NCBI RefSeq assembly: GCF_022023855.1
Contig: NZ_CP059450.1
Location: 880,001-944,000, forward strand
DNA: 64,000 nt
From: Azospirillum brasilense
GTDB taxonomy: Bacteria > Pseudomonadota > Alphaproteobacteria > Azospirillales > Azospirillaceae
Direction of reading: 5' to 3'
The position numbers and the translations under genes are program-made. Below the pieces are notes generated by a model. It was not told where the DNA came from. It did not search any database and saw nothing but the letters and a program-made list of their open reading frames with translations. Shown here one piece after another: positions 7,645 through 16,632 of the stretch. The stretch's first letter is position 1. Each line of letters starts with the position of its first letter.

Positions 7645-10600
7645 TCACGGGAAGCGTTGGGCCGCGGGACGGAGCATCGGGGAGTGGGACGGCGGGGTGC
7701 CCAGATCAAAGAAGGCGCGGTCCGCCGGAGCCACCGCGCCCGATGGCGCCGGCCAACCGGCCAGACCCGGCATCCGCCGCATGGTGCCGACCGGGGCGAG
7801 CGGCGGCGCCTGCGCGGGCAGCGCCGGCACAGCCACCTTCTCCTCGCGCGGCGGCTTGCCGTCGGCCAGGACGGTGCGCTTGACCGCCAGCGTCATGAAC
7901 ACCCGCACGTTGGGCTTCACCGCGGGTTGCGGCGTCGCCTGCGCCGCCGGAGCGATCGGCATCGGGGCCGGATTGGCGCTTTCCTTGACCGGGCCGCTGG
8001 CCGTGGCCTCGAACAGCAGAAGCGGTTCGGTGTCCGGACCGGGGCGGCGGTCGCGCTGCGGCGCGGTCTGCCGGGCGGCCAGGGCGAACAGCGCCCAGGG
8101 ACCATCGTAGTCGAAGCGCAGCGAGGGTCCGTCCACCGTCACCCCCACACCGACGCCGGACACCGGCAGCACCGTGCCGTCCTTGGCCCAGCGCAGCGTC
8201 ACGCTCAACCGATCGCCGGGGTACCAGCGCAGCGGCGTCCGCGGCAGCACGCTGGAGAGCGCGCCGTTCGGCGTGGCGAGCTTCCATTCGATGATGTCGC
8301 TGCCCCCGGCTTCACGGCCGCGATTGACTCGGAAGGCGGGGTCGAGCGCCAAGCCGCCGCTCTGATCCGGGGTCACCGCGGCGATCAGCAGCGGGCGCGC
8401 CCGTTCCATCGTCTCCACGAAGCGAAGCGCCTCACGCCCGGCGGTGCCGAAGCGTTCGCCGCGGCGCAGCCCCTCGAGCACGAAGGCCGACCGCGCGTCG
8501 AACCGCTCGTAGAAGGCGCGCACCGCCGCCGGGTCGGCGTCCTCGCCCGGCACTGCGGCGGCGGCGAAGGGGAACCGGCCGGCCAGCATCTCGTTGAACG
8601 AGGCGGCCATATCGACATAGGCGTCATAGACGCGAGCGTCGGCGGCCAGCACGCAGCGCGTGGCGATCCACTGCTTCAGCTCGGCCAGACGGCTGCGGAA
8701 GAAGTCGTCCGGCACCCCGTCGATGGCGCCCAGATTCTGGCAACCGGCGGCGTCCACCGCGGCGCTTTCCACCGTCACGAACTTCTCCAGCTGCGCCAGG
8801 GAGCTGTTCGGGCGCCCGCCGTCGTACTTGTCCAGTTCGGCGATGATGCGCGCCCATTTGGAGGCGGCGCCCGAACCGGTCCCGGCGCCCATCACCGGGC
8901 GCTCCAGGATCTCCACCACCGGGGCGGCGATGTCGCGGGCGAGCACCGTCACCTCCTGCCGGGCGTTGCCGAGATAAAGCGCCAGCCCGGCCGGCGTGGT
9001 CTGCCCGAACAGCAGGTGCGGCACCAGCGGCCCGTCCACCCAGACGTCCAGCGCGTGGGCGTCGGGCCGGTAGAGCTGGTCGCCTTCCAGCAACCGGTCG
9101 GCCTGGGCCAGCACGGCGTTGGCCTGCCGGGCCACCGTGTCGCGGATGGTGTCGGCGGAGGTGGTCAGCCCGATCTGGCGGAAGGACTGCATGGTCTCGG
9201 CCAGCACCGGGAAGGCGGTGCGCAGCGCGTGGGCCGAGGCGCGGAGCTGCGCCAGCCCGCCCGCCCGGTCCACCCCACCGCCCGCCGGGCTACCGGCCAA
9301 AGCGCGGGCGAGGATGCGCTCCACCCCCTGGCGGAGCTGGTGCTGCGCCGCCACCCGCATGGAGGTGCGGAGCATGGCCGGCGCCTGGAGCAGGTCCTTG
9401 GCGTCGAACAGCAGATAGTCCTCGACCAGCGGCGGGATGCTGTCCAGAGCAGCGCGGTCCCAGCCGGCGCCCACGGCGGGCATCGCCAGCGCGCCGGTGT
9501 CGTCCGTCTTCATGAAGCGGCGGGCCATCCACACCGACAGGGTGCGGCGAAGCTGCTCCGCCGCCGGGGCCAAGCGGGCGCCGCCGTTCGGCGCCTGCTC
9601 CAGCAGACGGCCGATCACGGAGTCCAGGCTGCGGGCGCCCACCCCCGCCTCGTCGTAGCGGCGCTGCGCCAGATCCAGGATGTCGGCGCGCAGGTTGGGG
9701 CCGAGCAGGTCGGACTTCTCCAGCCGGCCGAGCAGCGCCTCGAACTCCGGCGGCAGGGCGGGACCGTTGGCGCCGATCCAGGCGCCGCGCTCCGCCCCCA
9801 GGCCGCGGGCGGCGTCCTCCAGGCTCGACAGCACCTCGGCGTAGGCCGCCGCCGCGTCGGCGCCGGAGCGCGCCCCGCCGGCCAGCAGCTCCAGCTCGTT
9901 GGCGGCGACCGACAGCCGCGCAGCGGCGAGGCCGCCCATGGCGAGGTCGCGCAGGTAGGCGTCGGCGTACTGCCGGAAGCGGCGGCTGACCTCCGCCCGG
10001 TGGGCGGTCAGGTCGATAGGGCGCTGCGCCCCCGGTCCCGGCGCCGGGATGGCTGTGCCGCCCGGCGGCTGGTCGATCTCCCAGCCGTGCAGCCGAGCCG
10101 AGAAGCCGCGCGCCACGCCGGAGCCCAGCGCGAAATCCAGCACCTCGTCCAGCGGCAGGGTCGGGTCGCGGGCGTCCACGTTGTTGTAGGCGCGGGCCAG
10201 CCCCTCGGCGATGCCGACCTCGCCCGCGAATGCGCGCAGCCGTTCGAAGGCACCAGCCCCCACCGGACCCACCCCGCCGTCGCGGGTCAAGCGGCGCAAG
10301 CGGTCCTCGGCCACGTCGCGCACGGTGGACAGGGCCAGCCGGCGGTAACCGACAGCCAAGGCCCCCGACACCGAGTCCGGAACGCCGCTGATCCAGGAGG
10401 CCGGCAGCGGGTTGAAGGTCCAGTCGGTGGGCAGCATCGTCACGCCCTGCACGAAGCGGGCGGCTGGATCGCCGTAGGCGGCGGTCATCGGCGCCCCGGC
10501 CTCGACCGCCGGGCGCTGGTCGGCGAGCTGCTGGAGCCCGCCCGGAATGTCGGCCAGGACCGGAACCAGCCGGTCCGACAGGGTGGAGGCGCGCTGCACC

Positions 10601-11781
10601 CCCATCCACAGCAGCAGGATCGCGGCCAGCGCGGCGGCCCCCGTCCCCACCGGCCAGGAATAGCGGCGCCACGCGCGGGACGCGGCCAGCGCGCGGGTCG
10701 GCTTGGGCAGACCGGCCTCGGGGAAGATCTTGCGGTTCAGCAGGTCGCGCCCGAACAGCGCCGCCGCGTCCGGATCGGGACGGCCCGTGAAGTAGATGCC
10801 GCGGACGTAGAGCGTTTCCTGATAGGCGGTGCGCTTGAAGGCGGTGCCGAGCAGGGCGCGCAAGGCCGCCTCCGTCCCGGTCAGCCGCTCCGTCAGGGCG
10901 AACAGCGGGGCGCCGTCCGGCGTGGCCGTCGCGCCGAACACCTCCAGCTCCACCGCCAGCAGGCCGTCCGCCAGCGACTGCAGCGCCTCGCCGACGAAGT
11001 CGGGGGAGAACGCGGTCTCCAGCGCGTAGGGGCTCGACCAGCCGAGCATCCCGCCGGTCAGGGACGGGGGCAGAGCCTCGGCCAGCGCCGCGAAGCCGGG
11101 GGCCTCCTCGCAGCCCGTCACCACCACATAGACCGGCAGGGCGAAGCCCAGCGTGCGCTGGATCTCCCACAGCCGGGCATACAGCTCCGTCCCGCGCGCG
11201 GTGGCGCGGCGCACGTCGTCCAGCTCGGCCAGCGGAACGGTCAGGATCAGCCCGTCGGCGGGCAGCATCGGGCGGCGGCGCCCCAGCAGGTCCAGCACGC
11301 CCGCCCAGGCGGCACGCGGATCGTCCACATCGATGACCACCGCCCGGTCGTAGAAGCGCCAGGAGAAGCCGGCGTGCCGCTCGGCGGTCACCGGGGGGCG
11401 CACGTCCTCCGCGCAGGACAGCAGGCCGGCGTCGTCCGACGCGGCCAAGCCGGTGCGCAGGTACCAGGGCACCAGATAGACGTTGCGCGACAGCGTCTCG
11501 CGATAGGCGGCCAGACCGTCGCGGAACAGGCGGCGGATGTCGCGGATGGTGACGTCCGGCGCGGTGGCGACCAGCGCCGGGACAGCCCCGCCCTCCTCCA
11601 CCGTCGCGTCGGGCGGCGGCAGGGCCGCCGGCTCCGCCGGGGCGGGCGGCGCCGCGCTGCGGGCGCGCAGCAGGATCGCCGCCATCACAGCGATGATCAG
11701 CAGCACGAGGACGAGAAGCCCCGCGAAGACCCAGATCTGGTTGCCGGCGATGCCGGACAGGACCGCTGCCAGGAGTTCCAT
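7645..11781 (-). CDS. tssM: TssM (IcmF family), T6SS membrane-complex protein with degenerate P-loop
   Basis: The 1378-residue inner-membrane protein spans to the periplasm and forms the T6SS trans-envelope complex with TssL and a lipoprotein. Hydrophobic segments lie at about 16-38 and 370-390, with a large periplasmic C-terminal half. The conserved VPWYL motif is at 104-108. The nucleotide-binding motif that normally follows (GPPGSGKTT) is replaced by TGLAASDDAG, and the usual TKCD-like motif reads VTGCEEAPGF at 221-230. It probably does not bind nucleotide; some TssM proteins in other species naturally lack Walker A. A gap of 15 nt separates it from tssL upstream. Confidence 0.95.
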   Translation of the reverse strand: MELLAAVLSGIAGNQIWVFAGLLVLVLLIIAVMAAILLRARSAAPPAPAEPAALPPPDATVEEGGAVPALVATAPDVTIRDIRRLFRDGLAAYRETLSRNVYLVPWYLRTGLAASDDAGLLSCAEDVRPPVTAERHAGFSWRFYDRAVVIDVDDPRAAWAGVLDLLGRRRPMLPADGLILTVPLAELDDVRRATARGTELYARLWEIQRTLGFALPVYVVVTGCEEAPGFAALAEALPPSLTGGMLGWSSPYALETAFSPDFVGEALQSLADGLLAVELEVFGATATPDGAPLFALTERLTGTEAALRALLGTAFKRTAYQETLYVRGIYFTGRPDPDAAALFGRDLLNRKIFPEAGLPKPTRALAASRAWRRYSWPVGTGAAALAAILLLWMGVQRASTLSDRLVPVLADIPGGLQQLADQRPAVEAGAPMTAAYGDPAARFVQGVTMLPTDWTFNPLPASWISGVPDSVSGALAVGYRRLALSTVRDVAEDRLRRLTRDGGVGPVGAGAFERLRAFAGEVGIAEGLARAYNNVDARDPTLPLDEVLDFALGSGVARGFSARLHGWEIDQPPGGTAIPAPGPGAQRPIDLTAHRAEVSRRFRQYADAYLRDLAMGGLAAARLSVAANELELLAGGARSGADAAAAYAEVLSSLEDAARGLGAERGAWIGANGPALPPEFEALLGRLEKSDLLGPNLRADILDLAQRRYDEAGVGARSLDSVIGRLLEQAPNGGARLAPAAEQLRRTLSVWMARRFMKTDDTGALAMPAVGAGWDRAALDSIPPLVEDYLLFDAKDLLQAPAMLRTSMRVAAQHQLRQGVERILARALAGSPAGGGVDRAGGLAQLRASAHALRTAFPVLAETMQSFRQIGLTTSADTIRDTVARQANAVLAQADRLLEGDQLYRPDAHALDVWVDGPLVPHLLFGQTTPAGLALYLGNARQEVTVLARDIAAPVVEILERPVMGAGTGSGAASKWARIIAELDKYDGGRPNSSLAQLEKFVTVESAAVDAAGCQNLGAIDGVPDDFFRSRLAELKQWIATRCVLAADARVYDAYVDMAASFNEMLAGRFPFAAAAVPGEDADPAAVRAFYERFDARSAFVLEGLRRGERFGTAGREALRFVETMERARPLLIAAVTPDQSGGLALDPAFRVNRGREAGGSDIIEWKLATPNGALSSVLPRTPLRWYPGDRLSVTLRWAKDGTVLPVSGVGVGVTVDGPSLRFDYDGPWALFALAARQTAPQRDRRPGPDTEPLLLFEATASGPVKESANPAPMPIAPAAQATPQPAVKPNVRVFMTLAVKRTVLADGKPPREEKVAVPALPAQAPPLAPVGTMRRMPGLAGWPAPSGAVAPADRAFFDLGTPPSHSPMLRPAAQRFP

Positions 11782-11796
11782 GACCGTCCTCTCCCG

Positions 11797-12678
11797 TCAG
11801 CGGGTCACGCGGACGGATGCCTGAAGCACCGCGTCCGCCGCGTTGGAAAGCTGCGCGGTGGACATCCACCAGAGCGCCTGCCCCAGCACCAGCCACAGCC
11901 CGGCGATGGCCCCCAGCACCAGCGGCCAGCGCGGCCCGCGCGCCAGCGTGCGCGCCTTGCCGTCGGTCAGCGTGTAGGCGTAGGCGGCGGGGATCAGCGT
12001 CCGCCCGCCGGGCAGCACCCCGGCGCCCAGCTCGGACTCGCGGCCGGCGATGAACTCGAACAGGCGGGCGCTGTAGTCGCGCAGGGTGGACTCGCCGCCC
12101 GGCACCCGGCAGCGCCCCTTGAAGCCCATGCCGAGCACGCAGAGATAGACCGCCGCGAGCTGGACCAGCCGCCGGTCGTTGCTGGCGAGCAGCGCCTCCA
12201 TCCGGTCGAACACCCGCTCGCCGGCCAGCCGGGTGCGGAACACCGCCTGCTCCAGCAGCACGCTGCGCCACAGCTCACGCCCGTTCCATTCCACGTCGTG
12301 GATGAACAGATCGTCGGCCAGCGCCGCCATGGCGTATTGCGCCTCGCGGTGCTGGCTGATCATCAGGTCGGTGCCGGTGCGCCCGACCTGGACCGCCTGC
12401 GCCTCCAGGAAGTCCTGAAGGCGGCGGATGATGATCTCGGCATCGGGCTCCAGCGCCAGGGCCGGCACCGCCGCAGCACCGCGCGGCGCCGGGATCGCCA
12501 GGGCGTCCTCGGTCAGGAAGGCCGGCAGGCTGTCCGCCGTCTCCCCCGCGGCGCCCTCGGGCTTCGCCGCGGCGGCGGCCGGACGGCCCGCCCCGATCGA
12601 AGCGCGATGCTTCTGGAGTTCCCGCGCGAAGGCGAGGAAGTGATCGACCAGATCCCGGCGGTGCAGCATGGCGGTCAT
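11797..12678 (-). CDS. tssL: TssL (DotU/IcmH family), T6SS inner-membrane protein
   Basis: TssL joins TssM in the membrane complex and contacts the baseplate through its cytoplasmic domain. The 293-residue protein has the DotU pattern: YAMAALADDLFIHDVEW near 117-133, then FDRMEALLAS and YLCVLGMGFKGR. A single C-terminal membrane segment lies at about 250-270. An Ala/Pro-rich tract at about 30-70 precedes the domain. No C-terminal peptidoglycan-binding (OmpA) domain is fused, so wall anchoring must come from another protein, perhaps the SPOR proteins of the same unit. It overlaps nothing and lies 8 nt after tssK. Confidence 0.95.
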   Translation of the reverse strand: MTAMLHRRDLVDHFLAFARELQKHRASIGAGRPAAAAAKPEGAAGETADSLPAFLTEDALAIPAPRGAAAVPALALEPDAEIIIRRLQDFLEAQAVQVGRTGTDLMISQHREAQYAMAALADDLFIHDVEWNGRELWRSVLLEQAVFRTRLAGERVFDRMEALLASNDRRLVQLAAVYLCVLGMGFKGRCRVPGGESTLRDYSARLFEFIAGRESELGAGVLPGGRTLIPAAYAYTLTDGKARTLARGPRWPLVLGAIAGLWLVLGQALWWMSTAQLSNAADAVLQASVRVTR

Positions 12679-12686
12679 TCCCAGCC

Positions 12687-14030
12687 TCAGGCGCTGACGA
12701 AGAGGGTGATCTCGACGGGGCGGAAGCGGCTGCCCAGCGAGTCCGGATTCCAGATCTCCAGCCGTTCGCCGGGGACGATGTAGCGGGGATCGACCTTGAT
12801 CTCGAACGGCACCACGCCGCGCGGGGCGGCCACACCGCCCTCGCCGCTGTCGTCCAGCGCGACGCGCTCAGCCCCCTTGACGCGCAGGCCGGACAGCGTC
12901 TCCAGCCGCGAGCGCGAGGCGACGATGCAGTTCTCCATCCAGGCGGCGACCTCGCTGACCGGGGCGGAGGCCGGGCCGCGCACCCCGACGACCAGCCGGC
13001 CCTTCAGCCAGGCCTCGTCCATCGGCAGCCCGAACATGCCGTCCTCGAAGGTGAAGGGGATGCGGGCGACGCCCTCCTTCACGCGGTCGATCATGCGCAG
13101 GATGAAGTCGCGCACCTCGCCGAAGCTCGCCATCGGGTCGTCGTGGTCGTAGCGCGACAGCTTGGCCGGCACGGCGCCGCTGGCGAAGGCCGACAGGTGC
13201 CCGGCCAGCGTGCACAGCGACATGTAGACGTCGAACGGGTGGCAGACGCCGACGCCGAGCTGCGCCTCCAGCGGCGGCAGGCCGGTGACGAGGCTGCGGA
13301 TCTCCGCCCGCGCCGCCTCGGCCAGCTCGGTCGCCGGGTTGCCGTTGCCGACGCCGGAGCGCTCGGCCAGGAACAGCGCCTTCTCGCGCACGCGTCGCAC
13401 CACCTCCGCCCCCAGCCGGCCGAGCGGCGCGTTCGCGGCGACGGTGAGCGCCGGCGGCACGAAGTCGGTCAGCACGAAGGCGTCGTTGCGGAAGGTTGCC
13501 TGCGCGACCGGCATCGAGACGAACTTCTGCGGCGGCTTCTGGGTCGGGCCGGTGGTGGCGAACAGGGCCAGCCGCGGGCGCAGCCGGGCGATGGACAGCT
13601 CCTCCCCGCCATGCTGGTCGGCGACGGGCGCGCCCTCGACCGAGACGTAGCGCGGCGTCTCGCCCGGCCCCGGCGCGCGGTCGCCGCGGGCGGCGGGAAC
13701 GATCAGGTGGATGGTGATCTGCGTCTGCCCCACCGGGTCGGCGTAGGCGGAGATGTCCACCTCCAGCGGCTCGTCGACCCCGGCGCGGTAGTCCACGACG
13801 AGGCCGTCGGGCAGGATCGCCTCCAGCTCCCGCACCTGGACCAGCCCGGAGACGAGCTGCACGCGGTCGACCTGGAGATGGACGACGCCCCAATGGAAGG
13901 GCCGCGCCTGCCGGACATGGTAGGTCAGCTGCCGCTCGTGCCGCAGCGCCTGCTGCTGGAAATGCTGCGGGGCCAGCAGCATCCCGTCGTGCCAATCGAT
14001 GGCGTCGGGAATGTCGCGCGCCTCGGTCAT
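12687..14030 (-). CDS. tssK: TssK, T6SS baseplate protein
   Basis: TssK links the baseplate wedges (TssE, TssF, TssG) to the TssLM membrane complex. The 447-residue length and the N-terminal WHDGMLLAPQHFQQQALRHE motif (residues 13-32) are diagnostic. The C-terminal region with VPGERLEIWNPDS also fits. It is positioned between the lipoprotein gene and tssL, the usual K-L-M order. Confidence 0.97.
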   Translation of the reverse strand: MTEARDIPDAIDWHDGMLLAPQHFQQQALRHERQLTYHVRQARPFHWGVVHLQVDRVQLVSGLVQVRELEAILPDGLVVDYRAGVDEPLEVDISAYADPVGQTQITIHLIVPAARGDRAPGPGETPRYVSVEGAPVADQHGGEELSIARLRPRLALFATTGPTQKPPQKFVSMPVAQATFRNDAFVLTDFVPPALTVAANAPLGRLGAEVVRRVREKALFLAERSGVGNGNPATELAEAARAEIRSLVTGLPPLEAQLGVGVCHPFDVYMSLCTLAGHLSAFASGAVPAKLSRYDHDDPMASFGEVRDFILRMIDRVKEGVARIPFTFEDGMFGLPMDEAWLKGRLVVGVRGPASAPVSEVAAWMENCIVASRSRLETLSGLRVKGAERVALDDSGEGGVAAPRGVVPFEIKVDPRYIVPGERLEIWNPDSLGSRFRPVEITLFVSA

Positions 14031-14057
14031 GCGGTCCTCACGGAATGGGAAAGAACA

Positions 14058-14507
14058 TCACGGAACCAGTTCGACATCCTTGTCCCCGGCGGTGAGGGTC
14101 AGCGTTCGTGTGTCCGGCACGCGCAAGCGGTGCGGTCCCGGCGTGGAATAGTTGGCGAAGACCAGCAAGGCCCAGGCCGGTTCGCCCGGCGGCAGGTCCG
14201 TCTTCAGCGTCTGGCCGGGGACCAGTTCCCAGCTCGTCACGCCGAGCGTGGCCGGGTGGTCGCGCATGGACTGCTCGCGCTGGCCGAACCACTCCGCGGC
14301 GGTCAGCGCCCCCAGCTTGTCCACCAGCGCCTTGTCGCGGACGGCGACGAGGTCGATGGCGACCGGCGTGGTGTCGTTGGCGGCCGGGGCGACCGTGAAG
14401 GACACGCTGTCCAGCGCGGCGCGCGGCTTGTCCGCGCATCCGGCGACCAACAACGCCAGCGCCAGCGCGCCGGCCAAACCAAATCCTTTTCCGTTCACCG
14501 GAGTCAT
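14058..14507 (-). CDS. T6SS-associated lipoprotein, possible TssJ-like
   Basis: A 149-residue lipoprotein. The signal peptide ends in the lipobox LLVAGC, so Cys24 would be acylated, and the residue after Cys is Ala, favouring outer-membrane sorting. The rest contains TPVAIDLVAVRDKALVDKL and AEWFGQREQ, then a beta-rich tail. Its place directly upstream of tssK and the K-L-M order match TssJ, the outer-membrane partner of TssM. Sequence resemblance to classical TssJ is weak to the eye, so the TssJ name is an inference from position, length and lipidation. Confidence 0.8.
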   Translation of the reverse strand: MTPVNGKGFGLAGALALALLVAGCADKPRAALDSVSFTVAPAANDTTPVAIDLVAVRDKALVDKLGALTAAEWFGQREQSMRDHPATLGVTSWELVPGQTLKTDLPPGEPAWALLVFANYSTPGPHRLRVPDTRTLTLTAGDKDVELVP

Positions 14508-14512
14508 GGCGT

Positions 14513-15298
14513 TCAGCGCTCTCCCGCTTCGGCAAGGGTCACGACGGTTCCAGACACCCCGTTCGCCCGCGTCAGCGCGTCCAGCGCGCGGGCGGCCTCG
14601 TCGGCGGCGGCGTAGCGTCCGGTGCGCACGGCGTAGGGGGCGTTGCCGCCCGGCAGCGGCGCGAAATCGACCGTGCCGCGCACGCCGCGCTGGGCGGCGG
14701 CGGCGGCGAAGGACTCCGCGTTGGCCGGGGTGGCGAAACGCCCGAGTTCGATGGCGTAGTGGCGGACCGGCGACGCCCCGTCCTCCTTCATCGCGTCCAG
14801 CCGGTCGTTGAGCGTGTCCTCGACGATGCCTTCCACGCTGTTCCCGGCGAATTCGGTGACGCGGTAGCCGGTCTTCTCGATGACGTGGGCGGCGGTGCCG
14901 GCCATCCAGCCGGGCAGGAAGCGGCGGGCCGCGTCCGCGGCGCCGCGGGTCATAGGCTCGGTCGCCGAAATTGCCCGTCCGCGCGCCTCGTCGCTGAAGA
15001 TGTCCGCCGTCTCGATCACGCCCTGGCGGGCCTCGAAACTGTCGGCGACGCTGCTGCGTGCCATCGCACCCAGTCCGCCCCCGGCCGCGTCACCGGCCGC
15101 AGGTGCGCCGGCGGATGCCACGGAGGAAGCGGCGGCAGAGGCGGGTGCGGACGCCACCAGCGCGCCACCGCCATTGCCGCCGCCCGTCAGGATCAGCGCC
15201 GCCATCACCGCGCCGAGCAGCAGGGCCACGACGGTCAGCACGGCGACGCCGGCGGCCAGAGCCGCCACCTGCCATCGTCCGAGCGTGATCGTGGTCAT
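14513..15298 (-). CDS. SPOR-domain membrane protein in the T6SS operon
   Basis: A 261-residue protein with one N-terminal membrane segment (about 10-38, inside-out anchor). An Ala/Gly/Ser-rich linker leads to a C-terminal SPOR-like domain (about 185-255: HYAIELGRFATPANAESF, then YAVRTGRYA). SPOR domains bind denuded peptidoglycan. The start at 15298 (MTTITLGRW) is chosen because the membrane anchor follows directly; the frame stays open upstream without a plausible start. It is preceded by 217 nt without a gene and followed by the lipoprotein gene 5 nt later. It may anchor or position the T6SS at the cell wall. Confidence 0.85.
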   Translation of the reverse strand: MTTITLGRWQVAALAAGVAVLTVVALLLGAVMAALILTGGGNGGGALVASAPASAAASSVASAGAPAAGDAAGGGLGAMARSSVADSFEARQGVIETADIFSDEARGRAISATEPMTRGAADAARRFLPGWMAGTAAHVIEKTGYRVTEFAGNSVEGIVEDTLNDRLDAMKEDGASPVRHYAIELGRFATPANAESFAAAAAQRGVRGTVDFAPLPGGNAPYAVRTGRYAAADEAARALDALTRANGVSGTVVTLAEAGER

Positions 15299-15515
15299 CG
15301 CGGGAATTCCTGGGGAAGAAACCGTCGGATGGACCGCCTGCCCCACAGGACGGCGGCCCAGCCTGATAGAAGCATCCCGGCGGCCCAAATCCGCGAGCTG
15401 TCTGGTTCGTTCTGGCGTAGTCCGGCGAGGGTTTCCCGGCGATGGCCCGGAGGCCCGCCCCGTCCTGCGGAGAAGCCCGCAAATCCGGCGGGTTACCCCG
15501 TTGGTCCGAACTGGA

Positions 15516-16022
15516 TCATTCGCCGCCGCCGGCCTTCGCGGGATGGGCGGCGGCAAGCGGTTCCTCGACCACCACGCCGCCGATCCCAGCGGTCCGCTCG
15601 AAGGACGGGCGACGTGCCTCGGCCTGCCAGCGATCGGCGAAGGCGCCGGCGCGCACCCGATGCCATTGCCCGCCGGCGGCGTCCATGGTCTCGACGATTT
15701 CCACCGGAAGGCCCCGCCCGGCCAGCGCCGCCGCGAAGTCCTGGGCGTTCCCGGCGGAGCGGAAGACGCCGAGTTCAATGGAGAAGCGCGCCGTCGCCGC
15801 CTTCACTGACGCGACCGGACGGACCGGGACGGCGGCCGGCGCGGCCTTCTCCGGCTCTGCCTTTGCCGTCTCCTGCGGCACAGCGGCGGGCGCTGTCTTC
15901 GCTTCGGCGGGCGCGGGGTCGTCCGTGGCACCCGGCACGCTGCCCCCGGCCAGGAAATAGCCGCCGGCGAAGGCCACCAGGAGCAGGAGCAGCGCCAGCA
16001 CGCCGACCAGGAGTTTCTTCAT
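15516..16022 (-). CDS. SPOR-domain protein with N-terminal membrane anchor
   Basis: A 168-residue protein starting MKKLLVGVLALLLLLVAF, a single N-terminal membrane anchor. A Pro/Ala/Glu-rich linker follows to about residue 70. A SPOR-like domain covers about 78-150 (ARFSIELGVFRSAGNAQDFA, then HRVRAGAFADRWQAEA). It has the same layout as the neighbouring 261-residue SPOR protein, so the pair may be distant paralogues. It starts 10 nt after the stop of the lytic transglycosylase gene, linking peptidoglycan cutting and binding in one unit. Confidence 0.85.
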   Translation of the reverse strand: MKKLLVGVLALLLLLVAFAGGYFLAGGSVPGATDDPAPAEAKTAPAAVPQETAKAEPEKAAPAAVPVRPVASVKAATARFSIELGVFRSAGNAQDFAAALAGRGLPVEIVETMDAAGGQWHRVRAGAFADRWQAEARRPSFERTAGIGGVVVEEPLAAAHPAKAGGGE

Positions 16023-16032
16023 GGCACCGCGC

Positions 16033-16632
16033 TCACGACTCCGGGCCGCCGCACAGCCGGCGCATCTCCGCCGTTTCGCGCTGGTAGCCGAGCCGCACCC
16101 GCCGGTCGAGCACGAGGCAGAGGTAGGTGTCCTGCGCCGTCGGGTTGCTGGCGTGGTAGCGGCGCACCGCCTCCGTCCAGGAGCCATGGCGGTCGTACAG
16201 CTCCCGCAGGAAGCGGGCGGCGTAGGCGACGTTGACCGCGGGGTCCAACATGTCCTCGCCCCCCGCGAAGGACCCGGCGTGCCAGCGCGTGTGGATCTGC
16301 ATGCAGCCGACCGCCACGTCGCCGCGCAGGCCGCCCTCGCCGTCCTGCATCAGCCGCAGCGCCTCGCGCCGCGTCGCCGGATAGTGCGGACGGCCGGAGA
16401 CGTTCAGCGCCCAGGGCCAGGGCATCCCAGCCCGCCCGGACTCCACGACGCTCATGGCGTGCAGGATGCCCGGCGGAATGCCGTAGAGCGCCTCCCCGTT
16501 GCGGAGGTAGCGGCTGCATTGGAACAGCGCCGGTCCGCCTTCGGACGCCGGGGCCAGCTCCGCCGCCGCCGGCCCGGCGAGCAAGGCGCCCATCAGGGCG
16601 AGCGCGCCGGCCAGGACGTTGCGCGTCCTCAT
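16033..16632 (-). CDS. Secreted lytic transglycosylase (SLT domain)
   Basis: A 199-residue exported enzyme predicted to cleave peptidoglycan glycan strands, which is needed to let large envelope machines through the wall. A signal peptide covers residues 1-24. The SLT fold shows the catalytic Glu64 in SVVESG, GCMQIH at 109-114 (the usual GLMQI with Leu replaced by Cys), NVAYAARFLRELY and AVRRYHAS. Its ATG overlaps the stop of the SpoIIE-like gene by 4 nt. T6SS clusters of several bacteria carry a dedicated transglycosylase such as MltE, so a role in membrane-complex insertion is likely. Confidence 0.9.
   Translation of the reverse strand: MRTRNVLAGALALMGALLAGPAAAELAPASEGGPALFQCSRYLRNGEALYGIPPGILHAMSVVESGRAGMPWPWALNVSGRPHYPATRREALRLMQDGEGGLRGDVAVGCMQIHTRWHAGSFAGGEDMLDPAVNVAYAARFLRELYDRHGSWTEAVRRYHASNPTAQDTYLCLVLDRRVRLGYQRETAEMRRLCGGPES

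Noticed and set aside
7609-12783. Very long open frame on the plus strand opposite tssA-tssM-tssL-tssK
   Set aside because: Low-complexity Arg/Gln/Gly/His-rich translation, exactly antisense to well-recognised T6SS genes; a by-product of high GC3 codon use.
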